From the IMG/VR virus record IMGVR_UViG_3300044824_000086, positions 1-50,348 of that record: 50,348 bases of DNA; one strand, 5' to 3'. The position numbers were made by a program, and so were the translations under genes. Origin of the DNA: a virus. Position 1 is the stretch's first letter. Each line of letters starts with the position of its first letter. The notes beneath the pieces are model-generated. The model did not search any database. It saw only the letters and a list, made by a program, of their open reading frames with translations, and was not told the origin of the DNA. Shown here piece after piece: positions 16,037-24,333 of this stretch.

Positions 16037-16797
16037 GGCTTCAATCCCTGCATCTGCGCCTCCAATTCCGCAATTGTCAGCCCCAAAGGCGACTTCCCGG
16101 TGGCCGTGATGAACTCCCGATCGGCGATGGCGTATGCTTCCTCAGTGAACGCAGTGAAGAAGTCAAAGGTCATCAGGTACTTTTGCCCCCAACTGATAAG
16201 GTAAAAGCCTTGGTTATCGTATCCGGTGAGGATGATTGCGTGCCCCCCAAGGATGGTCTGGTCGCCTCCGACATCCCAAATTCCAGGGGGCGGAGCATTG
16301 GCCGGCATGATCGACTGAGGCACCTGGAAGCCGATATAGGCGCACCCACACTCATAGATCGTGCGTTTGATGTCATCGAGGTTCCGCACGTCCGTCTCGA
16401 TGAAGGCCATGATCTTGTGATGGGTCTCCTCATTCATTCCCGTCACGGCCCCGGTATTGAGGAGGTAGGTGAGAACGTCCTGCTCAACACCTCCTTGGTC
16501 GGTTGATGGATTGGAGGGGTCGTACCCGCACGCCGCCTCGTAGGTCATCAGGCAGCACGCATCTGGCTCGACGGTCTCTACTCCCCAGGAGTTGACGGAC
16601 ATCAACTGGAGCATGTGGTATATCGCGCTGATCGTGCAGCAACCCAAGGTATCATTCAAATACATTCCCGTGTTGGCCGGCAATTTGTCGGCATAATCGA
16701 TGGCCGGGGGCAAGACTATCGGAGTCGCCAACTTCATCATAGCGCTCATGTGAGGGATGTTTCCGTACTTCCGGGGTTGTCTTCCTAATTTCATCAT
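16033..16797 (-). CDS. Papain-like (C1-type) cysteine peptidase homologue
   Basis: Residues 48-60 (NDTLGCCTISAIY) look like the active-site Cys helix of C1-type peptidases. His186 lies in GGHAIILTGYD, the expected strand-turn. The third site, normally N-S-W-G, reads I-S-W-G at 201-204, so the Asn that orients the His is missing. The protein may be a weakened enzyme or a binding protein. There is no signal peptide or propeptide. The gene overlaps the phosphatase and lysozyme-like genes by four bases each (ATGA), so the three form one translational unit. Confidence 0.6.
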   Translation of the reverse strand: MMKLGRQPRKYGNIPHMSAMMKLATPIVLPPAIDYADKLPANTGMYLNDTLGCCTISAIYHMLQLMSVNSWGVETVEPDACCLMTYEAACGYDPSNPSTDQGGVEQDVLTYLLNTGAVTGMNEETHHKIMAFIETDVRNLDDIKRTIYECGCAYIGFQVPQSIMPANAPPPGIWDVGGDQTILGGHAIILTGYDNQGFYLISWGQKYLMTFDFFTAFTEEAYAIADREFITATGKSPLGLTIAELEAQMQGLKP

Positions 16798-17186
16798 GTC
16801 TCGTTTTCCTCCTTTGTTGCCTCTACGATCAAACTATCCGTACACCTGTTCCCCGTCTCCTGACGCACCATAGCGCACAGGAGTGCGGTGATGTCCATCA
16901 CAGTTATTTTCTCATGTCTGTCGAATCCTGTCCACAAACAAACGTCGGCTATGTACTTCTCGGTGTCGTTCTCGAAGGAGGGAGCATACCGCATGATCAT
17001 CTTCTCGGGGGTGTCGAATCCTTCCGAGAGGTAGTGCTGAAGGATGATACGCCCGGCCCTGAGCCCGTGGCCGACCGTGTCAAACTGGCAGAATCCGTCC
17101 TCCTGTCCGGTCTGACCTACCCATTTGTTGTTCTCGGAGTAGCGGATGTTCATCCAGTTGTTCAACCTTGTTCCTAAGTTGTCCAT
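16794..17186 (-). CDS. Phage lysozyme-like/structural lytic protein (130 aa)
   Basis: I start at the ATG at 17186, behind AGAAGGGAAAGGAAA; upstream in-frame codons overlap another gene. The sequence NWMNIRYSENNKWVGQTG, GFCQFDTVGHGLRAG, then YAPSFENDTEKYIADVC and TGFD follows a phage family annotated as structural or lysozyme-like. That family reads NPGNIR...W.G...GFxxF....G.RA...L......T....I..WAP..ENDT..Y...V....G. It is a candidate peptidoglycan hydrolase (endolysin or virion hydrolase). No catalytic residues have been verified. Confidence 0.6.
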   Translation of the reverse strand: MDNLGTRLNNWMNIRYSENNKWVGQTGQEDGFCQFDTVGHGLRAGRIILQHYLSEGFDTPEKMIMRYAPSFENDTEKYIADVCLWTGFDRHEKITVMDITALLCAMVRQETGNRCTDSLIVEATKEENET

Positions 17187-17347
17187 TTTCCTTTCCCTTC
17201 TGGGACGAGATTCGCGGCTACGTGCATCGAGCATTCCATCTCCACAGGCCACTTTGTCCACAGGGCCACAAACGCATCACACCTTTCCTTATCATCCATC
17301 GCCTCGATAAGGATCAGCCATGTAGGCTCGTAGCCGCAGGGGTTCAC
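17174..17347 (-). CDS. Small hypothetical protein (57 aa), GTG start
   Basis: This gene fills the gap between the coiled-coil membrane protein and the lysozyme-like protein. Its GTG start overlaps the previous stop as GTGA, and its stop TAG (17174-17176) lies inside the next gene. The sequence runs VNPCGYEPTWLILIEAM and continues through two Cys residues, with VEMECSMHVAANLV near the end. No family is recognised. Tight coupling on both sides and sensible codon use support coding. Confidence 0.55.
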   Translation of the reverse strand: MNPCGYEPTWLILIEAMDDKERCDAFVALWTKWPVEMECSMHVAANLVPEGKGKWTT

Positions 17348-17784
17348 TTCGCTATCCTCAATATCAATTCCAGGAATCCCATGATCAGCCCTGCCACGGC
17401 AAATACGGTCGCCCAGGTTACCGAGCTCTGATTTGCTTTCCCGGCCAGTTCGGCCTTGCTCAATTCCAGCGTCCTGATCTTTTCTTCAAGCCTTGCAACC
17501 GATGAATCGAAATCTCCTCTCAGACAGAAAGCAGCCATCCGGTCCTTCACGGTGTTGTATTCGGTCTTGTTGACTAGCTGTGCCGTCTGGTCTTTCAGGG
17601 CCTCGCGGAACTCGTTCATGGCCGCGAGCCTGACGCTCATCTTCTCGTCGGCCTTTTCCAAGGCCGTTGTATTCAGCTTGAAATGAAGTTCGATCCTCTT
17701 CTCAAGATCGCTGATCTTATTGAGAAGGAACTCCTTGAGGGATACGCCGTCTTGGAAATCGAATCTGTTGTCTTGAGCGCCCAT
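17344..17784 (-). CDS. XhlA-like coiled-coil protein with C-terminal membrane anchor
   Basis: The protein is 146 residues. From about residue 15 to 120 it is one long heptad-rich helix (LLNKISDLEKRIELHFKL, then ARLEEKIRTLELSKAEL). The end (VTWATVFAVAGLIMGFLELILRIAK) is a single membrane helix with a short charged tail. This is the plan of XhlA/hemolysin-like lysis proteins, which sit in the inner membrane with the coil in the cytoplasm. It is upstream of the lysozyme-like gene in the same unit, as in known lysis cassettes. Confidence 0.55.
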   Translation of the reverse strand: MGAQDNRFDFQDGVSLKEFLLNKISDLEKRIELHFKLNTTALEKADEKMSVRLAAMNEFREALKDQTAQLVNKTEYNTVKDRMAAFCLRGDFDSSVARLEEKIRTLELSKAELAGKANQSSVTWATVFAVAGLIMGFLELILRIAK

Positions 17785-17851
17785 TATTTCTTCATCCTCT
17801 CTTCAAGCCTCGCAACCGAAGTGGTTGTCTACGTTACTATTCTCCTTTGCC

Positions 17852-17944
17852 TTACTGTCGTCTATCAATCATTCCCATATCGGGACTCGTCTCTCGTCGT
17901 ATCTGCGTCAACAGCAATCCCTGGTCCGGGTCAAAACAGTCCAT
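17852..17944 (-). CDS. Possible 30-residue peptide
   Basis: A short frame starts at the ATG at 17944, overlapping the end of the beta-helix gene, and stops at 17852. It reads MDCFDPDQGLLLTQIRRETS and ends with basic residues. The ribosome binding site is weak. The remaining bases to 17785 hold no other candidate. It could be a small peptide or simply untranslated spacer; I lean slightly to spacer. Confidence 0.25.
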   Translation of the reverse strand: MDCFDPDQGLLLTQIRRETSPDMGMIDRRQ

Positions 17945-19526
17945 AACCTGTACTCTGATAAGCACCGATGTTCCATGCCCCGCTTGCCGGTCTTTGCGCC
18001 CCCGTGATGTCCAGATCGAGGGGGGTGATGCTTAGATTTGTGAGGTTGGCGCCGTTACTCTTTGCTGCCGTATCCGATACGGAAAGTCGATAATTGTTCG
18101 ACTGTGATCCTACCGTGTATGAAATAAAGGATGGTGCTCCTGTCTGCCCGTTAGCCTGAGAAATAGCTGTTTGAACTGGGGTATTGACGTTCCAGGTATT
18201 ACCACTCCAACTTCCTGCTGTCCACCATTCTATCGCAGTACTTCCTGTCGAGCCAGCGTTTACGTCATTATAGTCGAACGATACAATGGATTCTTGTGAC
18301 GAGTAGGCCATTTCTACCACCGCTGCTTGCAGGGCGGGATGGCCGGTTGCGCCGTGACTTCCCGTATTGAAAATGATGTTATTCTCGATAACCACACTCC
18401 CCGATGACACCGTTCCGAGAACTACGCCAAGGGGATAATTTGCAGCATAATTATCGACAAAGGTGTTATTAGCTATGACAATACTGAGCGAGGTCGTACC
18501 CGATCCCGCTGTGATGGCAATCCCTGACGCCGAAAAGTTGTCTATTATGTTGTTGAAGACTTGAAGTCTTATCTGTGCCGGACCGGCACCCGAGAAGTTG
18601 CCAAACATCGCACTATTAACGCCCGCATTTCCACCATAAAAGTAATTATTCCATGCTCTATCAAGATCGAAATCCCATTGAATGCAGTCGGGGTGCTGAA
18701 TGCCTAAATCTGTTCCAGATGTCGCGATGAATGTACAGTTATAGACATCTATGCCAGTTGAACCCTGTATGCCATCGGGGCCATAGTGACCTTGGTTTGG
18801 GTCTGCCATGATTGAAAACAGGCTGTCGTGAATAAGGATGTTTCCGAAAGCAGAGTTGATTCCACCTGTCACCCTAACGTTGTGGTCTCCTATTAAGTTG
18901 GTGACAGATACATGGCCAACTTCAAACGTGTAGGGCCCCTGGGCTTGAACACCATCGGCTATACTGTCTATCTGAACGTACAGAAGTTTGTTACCGTCGT
19001 GGGGACCACCTTTTGAGAAAATGGCAGCCTCTTGATTACCTCCTGAGTCAGCACTACGGAGAGTATTATACAGTTCAAGATTCTGGTTTCCATTTCCGTC
19101 ATTGCCGTTTATCGTAACATACCCACTGTAGGTTTGCCCCCCCTGTGCCGAAGGCACGCAGTCTATGAGCCAATAATACAAAGCGTTGCCATCAAATACC
19201 ACTTTCCCGCTATGACCAGAAGGATAAGGAGATAGGGCGCCTGTGGCGATGGTGATTTGACTTACGTTGGTTCCAGAGACTCCGACTGCCAACATACTAT
19301 TTGCCGTCGCGGTATAGGTCATCCCTGAGCTTCCACCGTCGATATAGAGCGTATCTCCAGGATTGACCCCAGCACCTCCCCATACTACTCCGGTTAAGGC
19401 CCAAGCATTCGTCCACGATGTGCCGTTATTGGAGCCCTGAGAAGCGTTGCTACAGTACCAGTTGGCCGCGAAGGCATGGCACGGGATAAATAGTATGATA
19501 ATAAATAAAAACCTTTTAATAAACAC
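17931..19526 (-). CDS. Secreted right-handed beta-helix protein (531 aa)
   Basis: I start at GTG 19526, which overlaps the previous stop; residues upstream lie in the other gene's frame. The N-terminus FIKRFLFIIILFIPCHAFAANWYC is a clear Sec signal. The mature part begins with the WYCSNASQGSNNGTSWTNAWAL pattern of pectate-lyase-like/parallel beta-helix proteins. It then has repeated IxIxNN/N-G-x rungs (VVIENNIIFNTG, LSIVIANNTFVDN). The C-terminus ends DLDITGAQRPASGAWNIGAYQ, a typical last rung of such secreted proteins. It may bind or cleave a polysaccharide; catalytic residues are not evident. A signal peptide argues against its being a simple tail spike. Confidence 0.65.
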   Translation of the reverse strand: MFIKRFLFIIILFIPCHAFAANWYCSNASQGSNNGTSWTNAWALTGVVWGGAGVNPGDTLYIDGGSSGMTYTATANSMLAVGVSGTNVSQITIATGALSPYPSGHSGKVVFDGNALYYWLIDCVPSAQGGQTYSGYVTINGNDGNGNQNLELYNTLRSADSGGNQEAAIFSKGGPHDGNKLLYVQIDSIADGVQAQGPYTFEVGHVSVTNLIGDHNVRVTGGINSAFGNILIHDSLFSIMADPNQGHYGPDGIQGSTGIDVYNCTFIATSGTDLGIQHPDCIQWDFDLDRAWNNYFYGGNAGVNSAMFGNFSGAGPAQIRLQVFNNIIDNFSASGIAITAGSGTTSLSIVIANNTFVDNYAANYPLGVVLGTVSSGSVVIENNIIFNTGSHGATGHPALQAAVVEMAYSSQESIVSFDYNDVNAGSTGSTAIEWWTAGSWSGNTWNVNTPVQTAISQANGQTGAPSFISYTVGSQSNNYRLSVSDTAAKSNGANLTNLSITPLDLDITGAQRPASGAWNIGAYQSTGYGLF

Positions 19527-20556
19527 TAGCGCCTCCACTTGAGGACAAACTTCCGGTAACGCTGCCCGCAGTCTTGGTTGTCTGGATATTCGTAGGCCCA
19601 ATATATGAATTATTGTATGTCGTGTTTGTTGAGTCGTAGACCGGACCGGCTTCCGTAGCGTTGGCATTCAGCGTTCCTGCCGTATACGATCCGGTAGCAG
19701 GAGCCAGGACATAATTGGTACTTGCCGGGGTCCATAGAAACGGCCCAGTAATGGGGGGTCCATCTGTCCCCCATATCAAATTCCCAGTTATCGTGAGGGC
19801 ACTTGTGCTGTTATTCCTGCATCCTGGGTTCTGACCATTGTTCGTCGTGCTTGAACCCACGCAGTTGCCATTTACCGTTAGCGATGCCCCGCCAGGACTA
19901 AAATAGCAGCCCGGCCCAGATGCACCTATGCAGTTTCCGTTTATGGTAACAGGCGTACCGGAACTGGAGAATTGTATCCCGTAGTCGCTCGTCCCACCTG
20001 TTCCGCTGGTATAACTGCCGGTAAATGTCATTGGGGTACTTCCAGAAACATTATCCGATATCGCATCCACGGAGTTCGTCGTTGAACTCGATATGCCATT
20101 TCCGAATATAGTTCCTCCGCCAGATGATCCAGAAATGGATACAGCATGTGTCGTTCCCGCCTGAGTATTAAAATGAGCGGTAGTTGAGGGAAAGCTTGTG
20201 GAATTGCCTAAGCATCCGGTGGTAGTTGCGGTGCAAAGGGTGAAGCCGCCCCCGGCAGTTGCACCTGTCCCATTAACATCGGTACGCAATGTTGGGGTGG
20301 CCGATACGCTACCGGGGTCAACATTGATGGCGATAGAGGCGCAACCGTTTGCATAGAGATTATCACTGGACGTGAAAGTGGGCATAGTTGAGTTAGCGCC
20401 AGAGCATGTGCAGGAGCCCGTTGATGCCGTACCCCAACCATTCGCGACATTTATGTTGGCTGAAGCTACGGCGGCGCATCCGAAGTAATTGGTTGCCAAA
20501 GCCCACGAGGGAATTAGGAAAGCCGCCAGGATTGCCAGTATTGAGAGTTTCTTCAT
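19516..20556 (-). CDS. Secreted Cys/Ser/Thr-rich beta-repeat protein (346 aa)
   Basis: A signal peptide is plain: MKKLSILAILAAFLIPSWALA, then TNYFGCAAV. The mature protein is rich in Ser, Thr, Gly and Asn. It repeats strands such as VTINGNCIG, LTVNGNCVG and LTITGNLIWG, each with a Cys or Trp nearby, which suggests a beta-helix with stacked Asn and disulfides. It lies directly upstream of, and overlaps, the beta-helix gene, so the two exported proteins are probably made together. The function is unknown. Confidence 0.55.
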   Translation of the reverse strand: MKKLSILAILAAFLIPSWALATNYFGCAAVASANINVANGWGTASTGSCTCSGANSTMPTFTSSDNLYANGCASIAINVDPGSVSATPTLRTDVNGTGATAGGGFTLCTATTTGCLGNSTSFPSTTAHFNTQAGTTHAVSISGSSGGGTIFGNGISSSTTNSVDAISDNVSGSTPMTFTGSYTSGTGGTSDYGIQFSSSGTPVTINGNCIGASGPGCYFSPGGASLTVNGNCVGSSTTNNGQNPGCRNNSTSALTITGNLIWGTDGPPITGPFLWTPASTNYVLAPATGSYTAGTLNANATEAGPVYDSTNTTYNNSYIGPTNIQTTKTAGSVTGSLSSSGGASVY

Positions 20557-20566
20557 GGTCAGCCTC

Positions 20567-21241
20567 CTAATAGCTCGTCTTGGTGAGTTTCAAACCGACA
20601 GTGCAGCCGGTCGTGGAAGTCGCAGGTGCCGTGGTCAGCTTGAAGCCGAGAACGTCGTTTGCCACAAGAGCCGTCGATGTCCAACTGCCGTTCGGAGCAG
20701 CTTGACTCATGACGGCGCTTCCCGTAAGGGTCGGATGGTTGCCGCTTCCTATGATGCTGGCAGTCGGAAGAGTACCCGTTGTGAAGGTCAAACGAAGCAC
20801 ATCCACAGCAACCGCATTGGCGTCCGTCGCACTGCATACGATGGTCCATTCGTCAACGGTCGCTCCGTAAGAAATAGGTCGATAAACGATAGTATTGACC
20901 GCTGTGCCAGGAGGGAAGACCGCACCGATGTCCTCGGTTGGCATCACGTTCGCATTGACCGCCGGTCCACTATTGGGCCCGCATGTCGCACAGTAGGTGA
21001 GGGGATAGCCATCATCCATGGTACCAAAGGGAATGGGTGCTACGCCACTATCGACGTAAGCTGTACCTCCAGCATTCATCTTTGGGACATTGCCAGGGGC
21101 TACGCTTCCTGATTGAACCATATTACCGCCACCGCCAACGCCACCGCTATAGGTAGTTTGAGACTCGCTATAACGCCACATAGAGAATGAGATTAGAATT
21201 ATTGCTAAAATAAACAATAAAACAACGATGGACTTTTTCAT
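20567..21241 (-). CDS. Membrane-anchored or secreted protein (224 aa)
   Basis: The N-terminus MKKSIVVLLFILAIILISFSMWRYSESQ is a signal peptide or uncleaved anchor; no good cleavage site follows, so anchoring is likely. The rest is a Gly-rich linker and then a beta-rich domain of about 150 residues with CATC and later TGCTVGLKL. RBS AAGGAGATG precedes the ATG. It is the first gene of the block of exported proteins and its composition is intermediate between core and block. The function is unknown. Confidence 0.5.
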   Translation of the reverse strand: MKKSIVVLLFILAIILISFSMWRYSESQTTYSGGVGGGGNMVQSGSVAPGNVPKMNAGGTAYVDSGVAPIPFGTMDDGYPLTYCATCGPNSGPAVNANVMPTEDIGAVFPPGTAVNTIVYRPISYGATVDEWTIVCSATDANAVAVDVLRLTFTTGTLPTASIIGSGNHPTLTGSAVMSQAAPNGSWTSTALVANDVLGFKLTTAPATSTTGCTVGLKLTKTSY

Positions 21242-21250
21242 CTCATCTCC

Positions 21251-21874
21251 TTAGTAATAGATCGCCACGTTAACCGTCGCATTAGCCGAAGCAGCGTCGT
21301 TTATTATTATTAGCCTCGTCATCGCGGTCCATTCTTGTAATTGAAATAACGTCCCTGCAGCGATGGGGAGACCGAAGTTGGAGGGGGTATTAGCGTTTGA
21401 GCCCGCCGGCGATCCATCAGCGGTTACTCGTATCGTTGCTCCCTCGGGCATTATCGAGACCGCCTTCGCAGCCATACCTCTCATCACTGGCATTGTGATT
21501 CCGTTAGAGGCTGCGTTAGCGTAGGTCGTAGCGCCTACCTGAAGGGTCTCGGTCATTGATAAGGTCGTCGCTTTATCTACGAGAAACCACCCTGTAGCGT
21601 TGGCGCCGCTTGTTAGAGAACCCGAATCAACGACGGTTTGTAAGATGGTGAAAGCGTTGGAGGCACCCGAGGTCGAGCCCTGGAGTTTCATCCCAGGGAG
21701 GGCGTTATTACCTGCGTAAAATCGCACGATTGCGGGTTGTTTTTGATCGACACCTATATATGAGGTTGGGTCAATTATCCACCCAGGGAGGGTTATGGCA
21801 TTAGAGCCTACGAGCACATACCGTAACGTGATCCCCCATGAACCGCTGATTCCAAATGTCGTCTGACCGGCCAT
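21251..21874 (-). CDS. Beta-rich virion protein (207 aa)
   Basis: ATG at 21874 follows AAAGGAGTACGACG. The protein contains the segment MKLQGSTSGASNAFTILQTV, then DKATTLSMTETLQVGATTYA. This recalls small surface-exposed beta modules (SGATxTV...G.F..GETL) repeated in phage decoration and fibre proteins. The end (FQLQEWTAMTRLIIINDAASANATVNVAIYY) is a beta strand series. Composition returns to the core genome type here. It is likely a structural protein; exact role unknown. Confidence 0.5.
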   Translation of the reverse strand: MAGQTTFGISGSWGITLRYVLVGSNAITLPGWIIDPTSYIGVDQKQPAIVRFYAGNNALPGMKLQGSTSGASNAFTILQTVVDSGSLTSGANATGWFLVDKATTLSMTETLQVGATTYANAASNGITMPVMRGMAAKAVSIMPEGATIRVTADGSPAGSNANTPSNFGLPIAAGTLFQLQEWTAMTRLIIINDAASANATVNVAIYY

Positions 21875-21886
21875 CGTCGTACTCCT

Positions 21887-22105
21887 TTAACCTTCTTCGT
21901 TATTTAGAAATGGATACATTATGTCGAATATTTGACGCCACCAATAACCAATCTCTGCACCGAGGAATAGACCTTTAGGGGCCACGAAATTAGGTAGCGC
22001 CATATCAAGACCCCACGATGAGAATAGGTCTGCGCGTTGAGAACCCGTTGTAACCGTCTTACCGAATACTCCCCACGAAGCGAAGGCGCGATTATTAAGG
22101 CTCAT
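21887..22105 (-). CDS. SWG-repeat small protein, second paralogue (72 aa)
   Basis: The ATG at 22105 overlaps the stop of the preceding paralogue as ATGA. The first 30 residues have two copies of a short motif, RAFASWGVFG and DLFSSWGL, matching YAFVSWGVF and HFFASWGL in the gene just upstream. The C-terminus is different and aromatic-rich (GYWWRQIFDIMYPFLNN), possibly membrane-interactive. This is a clear tandem duplication with divergence. No family is known to me. Confidence 0.6.
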   Translation of the reverse strand: MSLNNRAFASWGVFGKTVTTGSQRADLFSSWGLDMALPNFVAPKGLFLGAEIGYWWRQIFDIMYPFLNNEEG

Positions 22106-22287
22106 CCTCGATACCCCCATTCGTCTTGACCCCACCATAGCCACCTTATCAACCAATTAGCTACAACCGTTGCTGATGGAAGTATTCTCATCAATCCCCA
22201 CGAAGCGAAGAAATGGACTCTCTGCGCCGACGTTGATGATGGTGCGAATACTCCCCAGGAGACGAAGGCGTAGTCTTGAGTGCTCAT
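22102..22287 (-). CDS. SWG-repeat small protein, first paralogue (61 aa)
   Basis: ATG at 22287 overlaps the previous gene's stop (ATGA). It reads MSTQDYAFVSWGVFAPSSTS, then VHFFASWGLMRILP, and ends with a Trp-rich tail (WLIRWLWWGQDEWGYRG). The two SWG motifs are about 16 residues apart, as in the neighbour. The Trp-rich end could insert into a membrane or pack in a virion subunit. It has no clear homologue in my memory. Confidence 0.6.
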   Translation of the reverse strand: MSTQDYAFVSWGVFAPSSTSAQRVHFFASWGLMRILPSATVVANWLIRWLWWGQDEWGYRG

Positions 22288-22631
22288 ACGTCTAATTTAC
22301 CCGTGAAGAAGGCTTTAAGGTAGTGCCAACGACTTAGCGTGGGGACCTTTAAATTATTAAAGAAGTGCTCCAACTTCGCCACCGATTCGGATAGCTCTAA
22401 GGTGTGGTGCTCCTTCGCAACGCGCAATAACTCTTGGTCGAGGTCGTTAGGCGTTGGGAATACTCGTCCTTCGTGCATCTCCTTATAGACAGTTAATATC
22501 GCTTTATCAACGTGCTCACGAGGGATTCCTTTGCTAACGAGCCATTTGATTTGCCCCTCGATTGTGCGATGGCCACCTTCGCTATAGGGCTCAAGGAGGG
22601 CTTTAAGGTCAATCTTAACTGTCGAATCCAT
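22284..22631 (-). CDS. Helical hypothetical protein (115 aa)
   Basis: ATG at 22631 follows GGAGGCCACG. The sequence is charged and helical (IEGQIKWLVSKGIPREHVDKAILTVYKEM, then LDQELLRVAKEHHTLELSESVAKLEHFF) without membrane segment or Cys. It ends KAFFTGKLDV. It sits between fibre-type and SWG genes; small helical proteins in such a place may be assembly chaperones, but no motif supports that. Confidence 0.55.
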   Translation of the reverse strand: MDSTVKIDLKALLEPYSEGGHRTIEGQIKWLVSKGIPREHVDKAILTVYKEMHEGRVFPTPNDLDQELLRVAKEHHTLELSESVAKLEHFFNNLKVPTLSRWHYLKAFFTGKLDV

Positions 22632-22641
22632 CGTGGCCTCC

Positions 22642-23754
22642 TTAGATTAACTTTAGACGCGTGGTGTAAGTTGAATTATCTGTGAGGCAACTCGCTACGT
22701 TAGCGGCTGAGGTAACGTTATCGTCTTTATATAATACACAATTCCCATTAGTGTCGGTTATTACCATTTGATTGCGAAGTATCCAACTCATCACGCGAAC
22801 ACGGTCGAGGACGCTACCAGAGGTTAATGACGTCGAATCGGTATAACCAGAATTAAGCGCATTGTAAACGGCGGTTGGTAATACGTTACCTGTCGTTGCT
22901 ACGTCGTTATTGAACGAGGCATTGTTGATACCAGTTGCGCCTACTGTCACGACTGGGGTGGCTGAATTGAGTGAAGTCTTTTGTAAAGTGGTGAAGTCGA
23001 TATTACCGGAGGATATGATATTTACTCCCAATAGCGCCGCCGTCGTATTTGCAGTCGAGTTACCTACGTTTTTAATATTAACGTCTGGTAGACCTGAAGC
23101 AGCTGGCGCGGCGATTGCTGACGAAACCCAATCTATCGTATCGCCTTTTACGAGAGCCGACGCACCTGAGCCGGTGAAATTGATAGGTTGCGTCGTGCCG
23201 ATGGTGGCGCTAATGGTCGCTACAGAGGTGGCGCCGATGTTGTTGATATTTTTCACATTGACGTCGGGCGTTCCGGCTGTCGCTGGCGTAGCGACGGCGG
23301 TTCCGTTATAGTCCCATACGTCTACCTTGGGGATACCACTCACTGAAACTGCGGCGACTGCACTACCATTCCATGCGGTGACGTTAGCGGGATAATCCGT
23401 CAATGAGGTTAATTGAATCATCACAACGACAGGAACCGCGTTTGTGGCGCCTTTGAGATTCAATATAACCCAATTGGCTGAGGCGGCGAGGGCTGCGTTT
23501 GGGATACTCAATTGGTAGATACCTGGGAGGTTAGTACCATTGAGCGCCACAAAGTTCCCCGAGCCATACGTGCCAACGGTCCCGGCGCCTAATGAAATGA
23601 CGGTCTCATTCGCTGCGGCTTCGCGATAGTAATAACACGTCCCTGCGTTGGCCGAGGTGAGACCAGCTAATAAGGCGCCCGTCGTTGAAGATGAATCAAA
23701 TATCGGAAACGCTATCATTTTAGATGTCGTTCCCGCTGGAATTGTTAGAAGCAT
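22642..23754 (-). CDS. Fibre/appendage protein with BppU-like N-terminus (370 aa)
   Basis: Residues 1-115 match a module often seen in phage appendages: KMIAFPIFDSSSTTGALLAGL, CYYYREAAANETVISL, then GIYQLSIPNAALAASANWV and VVVMIQL. Next come repeats of a W-N-G-S-A-V / G-I-P-K-V-D-V type (WNGSAVAAV, then PDVNVKNI twice). These form an extended beta stalk. The C-terminal 60 residues are a small cap with RVRVMSWILRNQMVITD. It is probably a side appendage or tail fibre. Ten bases overlap with the next gene. Confidence 0.6.
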   Translation of the reverse strand: MLLTIPAGTTSKMIAFPIFDSSSTTGALLAGLTSANAGTCYYYREAAANETVISLGAGTVGTYGSGNFVALNGTNLPGIYQLSIPNAALAASANWVILNLKGATNAVPVVVMIQLTSLTDYPANVTAWNGSAVAAVSVSGIPKVDVWDYNGTAVATPATAGTPDVNVKNINNIGATSVATISATIGTTQPINFTGSGASALVKGDTIDWVSSAIAAPAASGLPDVNIKNVGNSTANTTAALLGVNIISSGNIDFTTLQKTSLNSATPVVTVGATGINNASFNNDVATTGNVLPTAVYNALNSGYTDSTSLTSGSVLDRVRVMSWILRNQMVITDTNGNCVLYKDDNVTSAANVASCLTDNSTYTTRLKLI

Positions 23755-24326
23755 GGATTACCCCCACCTTGTCCTTGAGGTTGCCATAAGTAACCTTCTT
23801 TGAGCCACGTAGCCCCACCTGCGCTCGGAGTGTAGGTGGCATAGGCACCACCACACTCGTTATAGAAAGTGAGGTTAGATTCTGCTGTCGCTGGCCATGA
23901 GGTGTCGGTGCCACCGTAATAACAGTCATTAGTGGCGAAGTTGATGTCAGTGCCGGAGATGTTGAAATACCATCCGAGGTAGGCCGACCATGACGAACAA
24001 GCGATGCCGAACCAATATTGGGTGCCGGCGACTAGACTCGCATAGGAAATGTTGCTCGTCGTTGTGCCATAAGAGACGTTACTAAGGGAGCCTCCACCCG
24101 TTGCTATCGACGCTAATAGAGTGTGAGGTTTACTCGGACTCCCTCCATCATCGGAATATAAGGCTACGAACATCGTTTGACCGGCGCTATAGCTTGCGCT
24201 TTGTAATAATGTTATCGACGTTAATGATCCATTAGACGCTGGAGTCGACTGAGCCTTAAACCAAACGATATTGGTAGAGGCGTCGGCTTCTACGACTGGA
24301 TTGTCAGAATAACCAAACGTGGCCAT
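23745..24326 (-). CDS. Jelly-roll-like structural protein (193 aa)
   Basis: The protein is beta-rich: TSITLLQSASYSAGQTMFVALYSDDGGSPSKPHTLLAS has the shape of a lectin/CBM-type jelly roll. ASLVAGTQYWFGIACSSW follows as the usual next strand pair ('L.aGtyyW.a'). It ends in a Gly/Gln-rich tail with Cys. It overlaps the start of the fibre gene downstream. A surface carbohydrate-binding role fits, but is inferred from the fold pattern. Confidence 0.55.
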   Translation of the reverse strand: MATFGYSDNPVVEADASTNIVWFKAQSTPASNGSLTSITLLQSASYSAGQTMFVALYSDDGGSPSKPHTLLASIATGGGSLSNVSYGTTTSNISYASLVAGTQYWFGIACSSWSAYLGWYFNISGTDINFATNDCYYGGTDTSWPATAESNLTFYNECGGAYATYTPSAGGATWLKEGYLWQPQGQGGGNPCF

Positions 24327-24333
24327 GTTGTCC

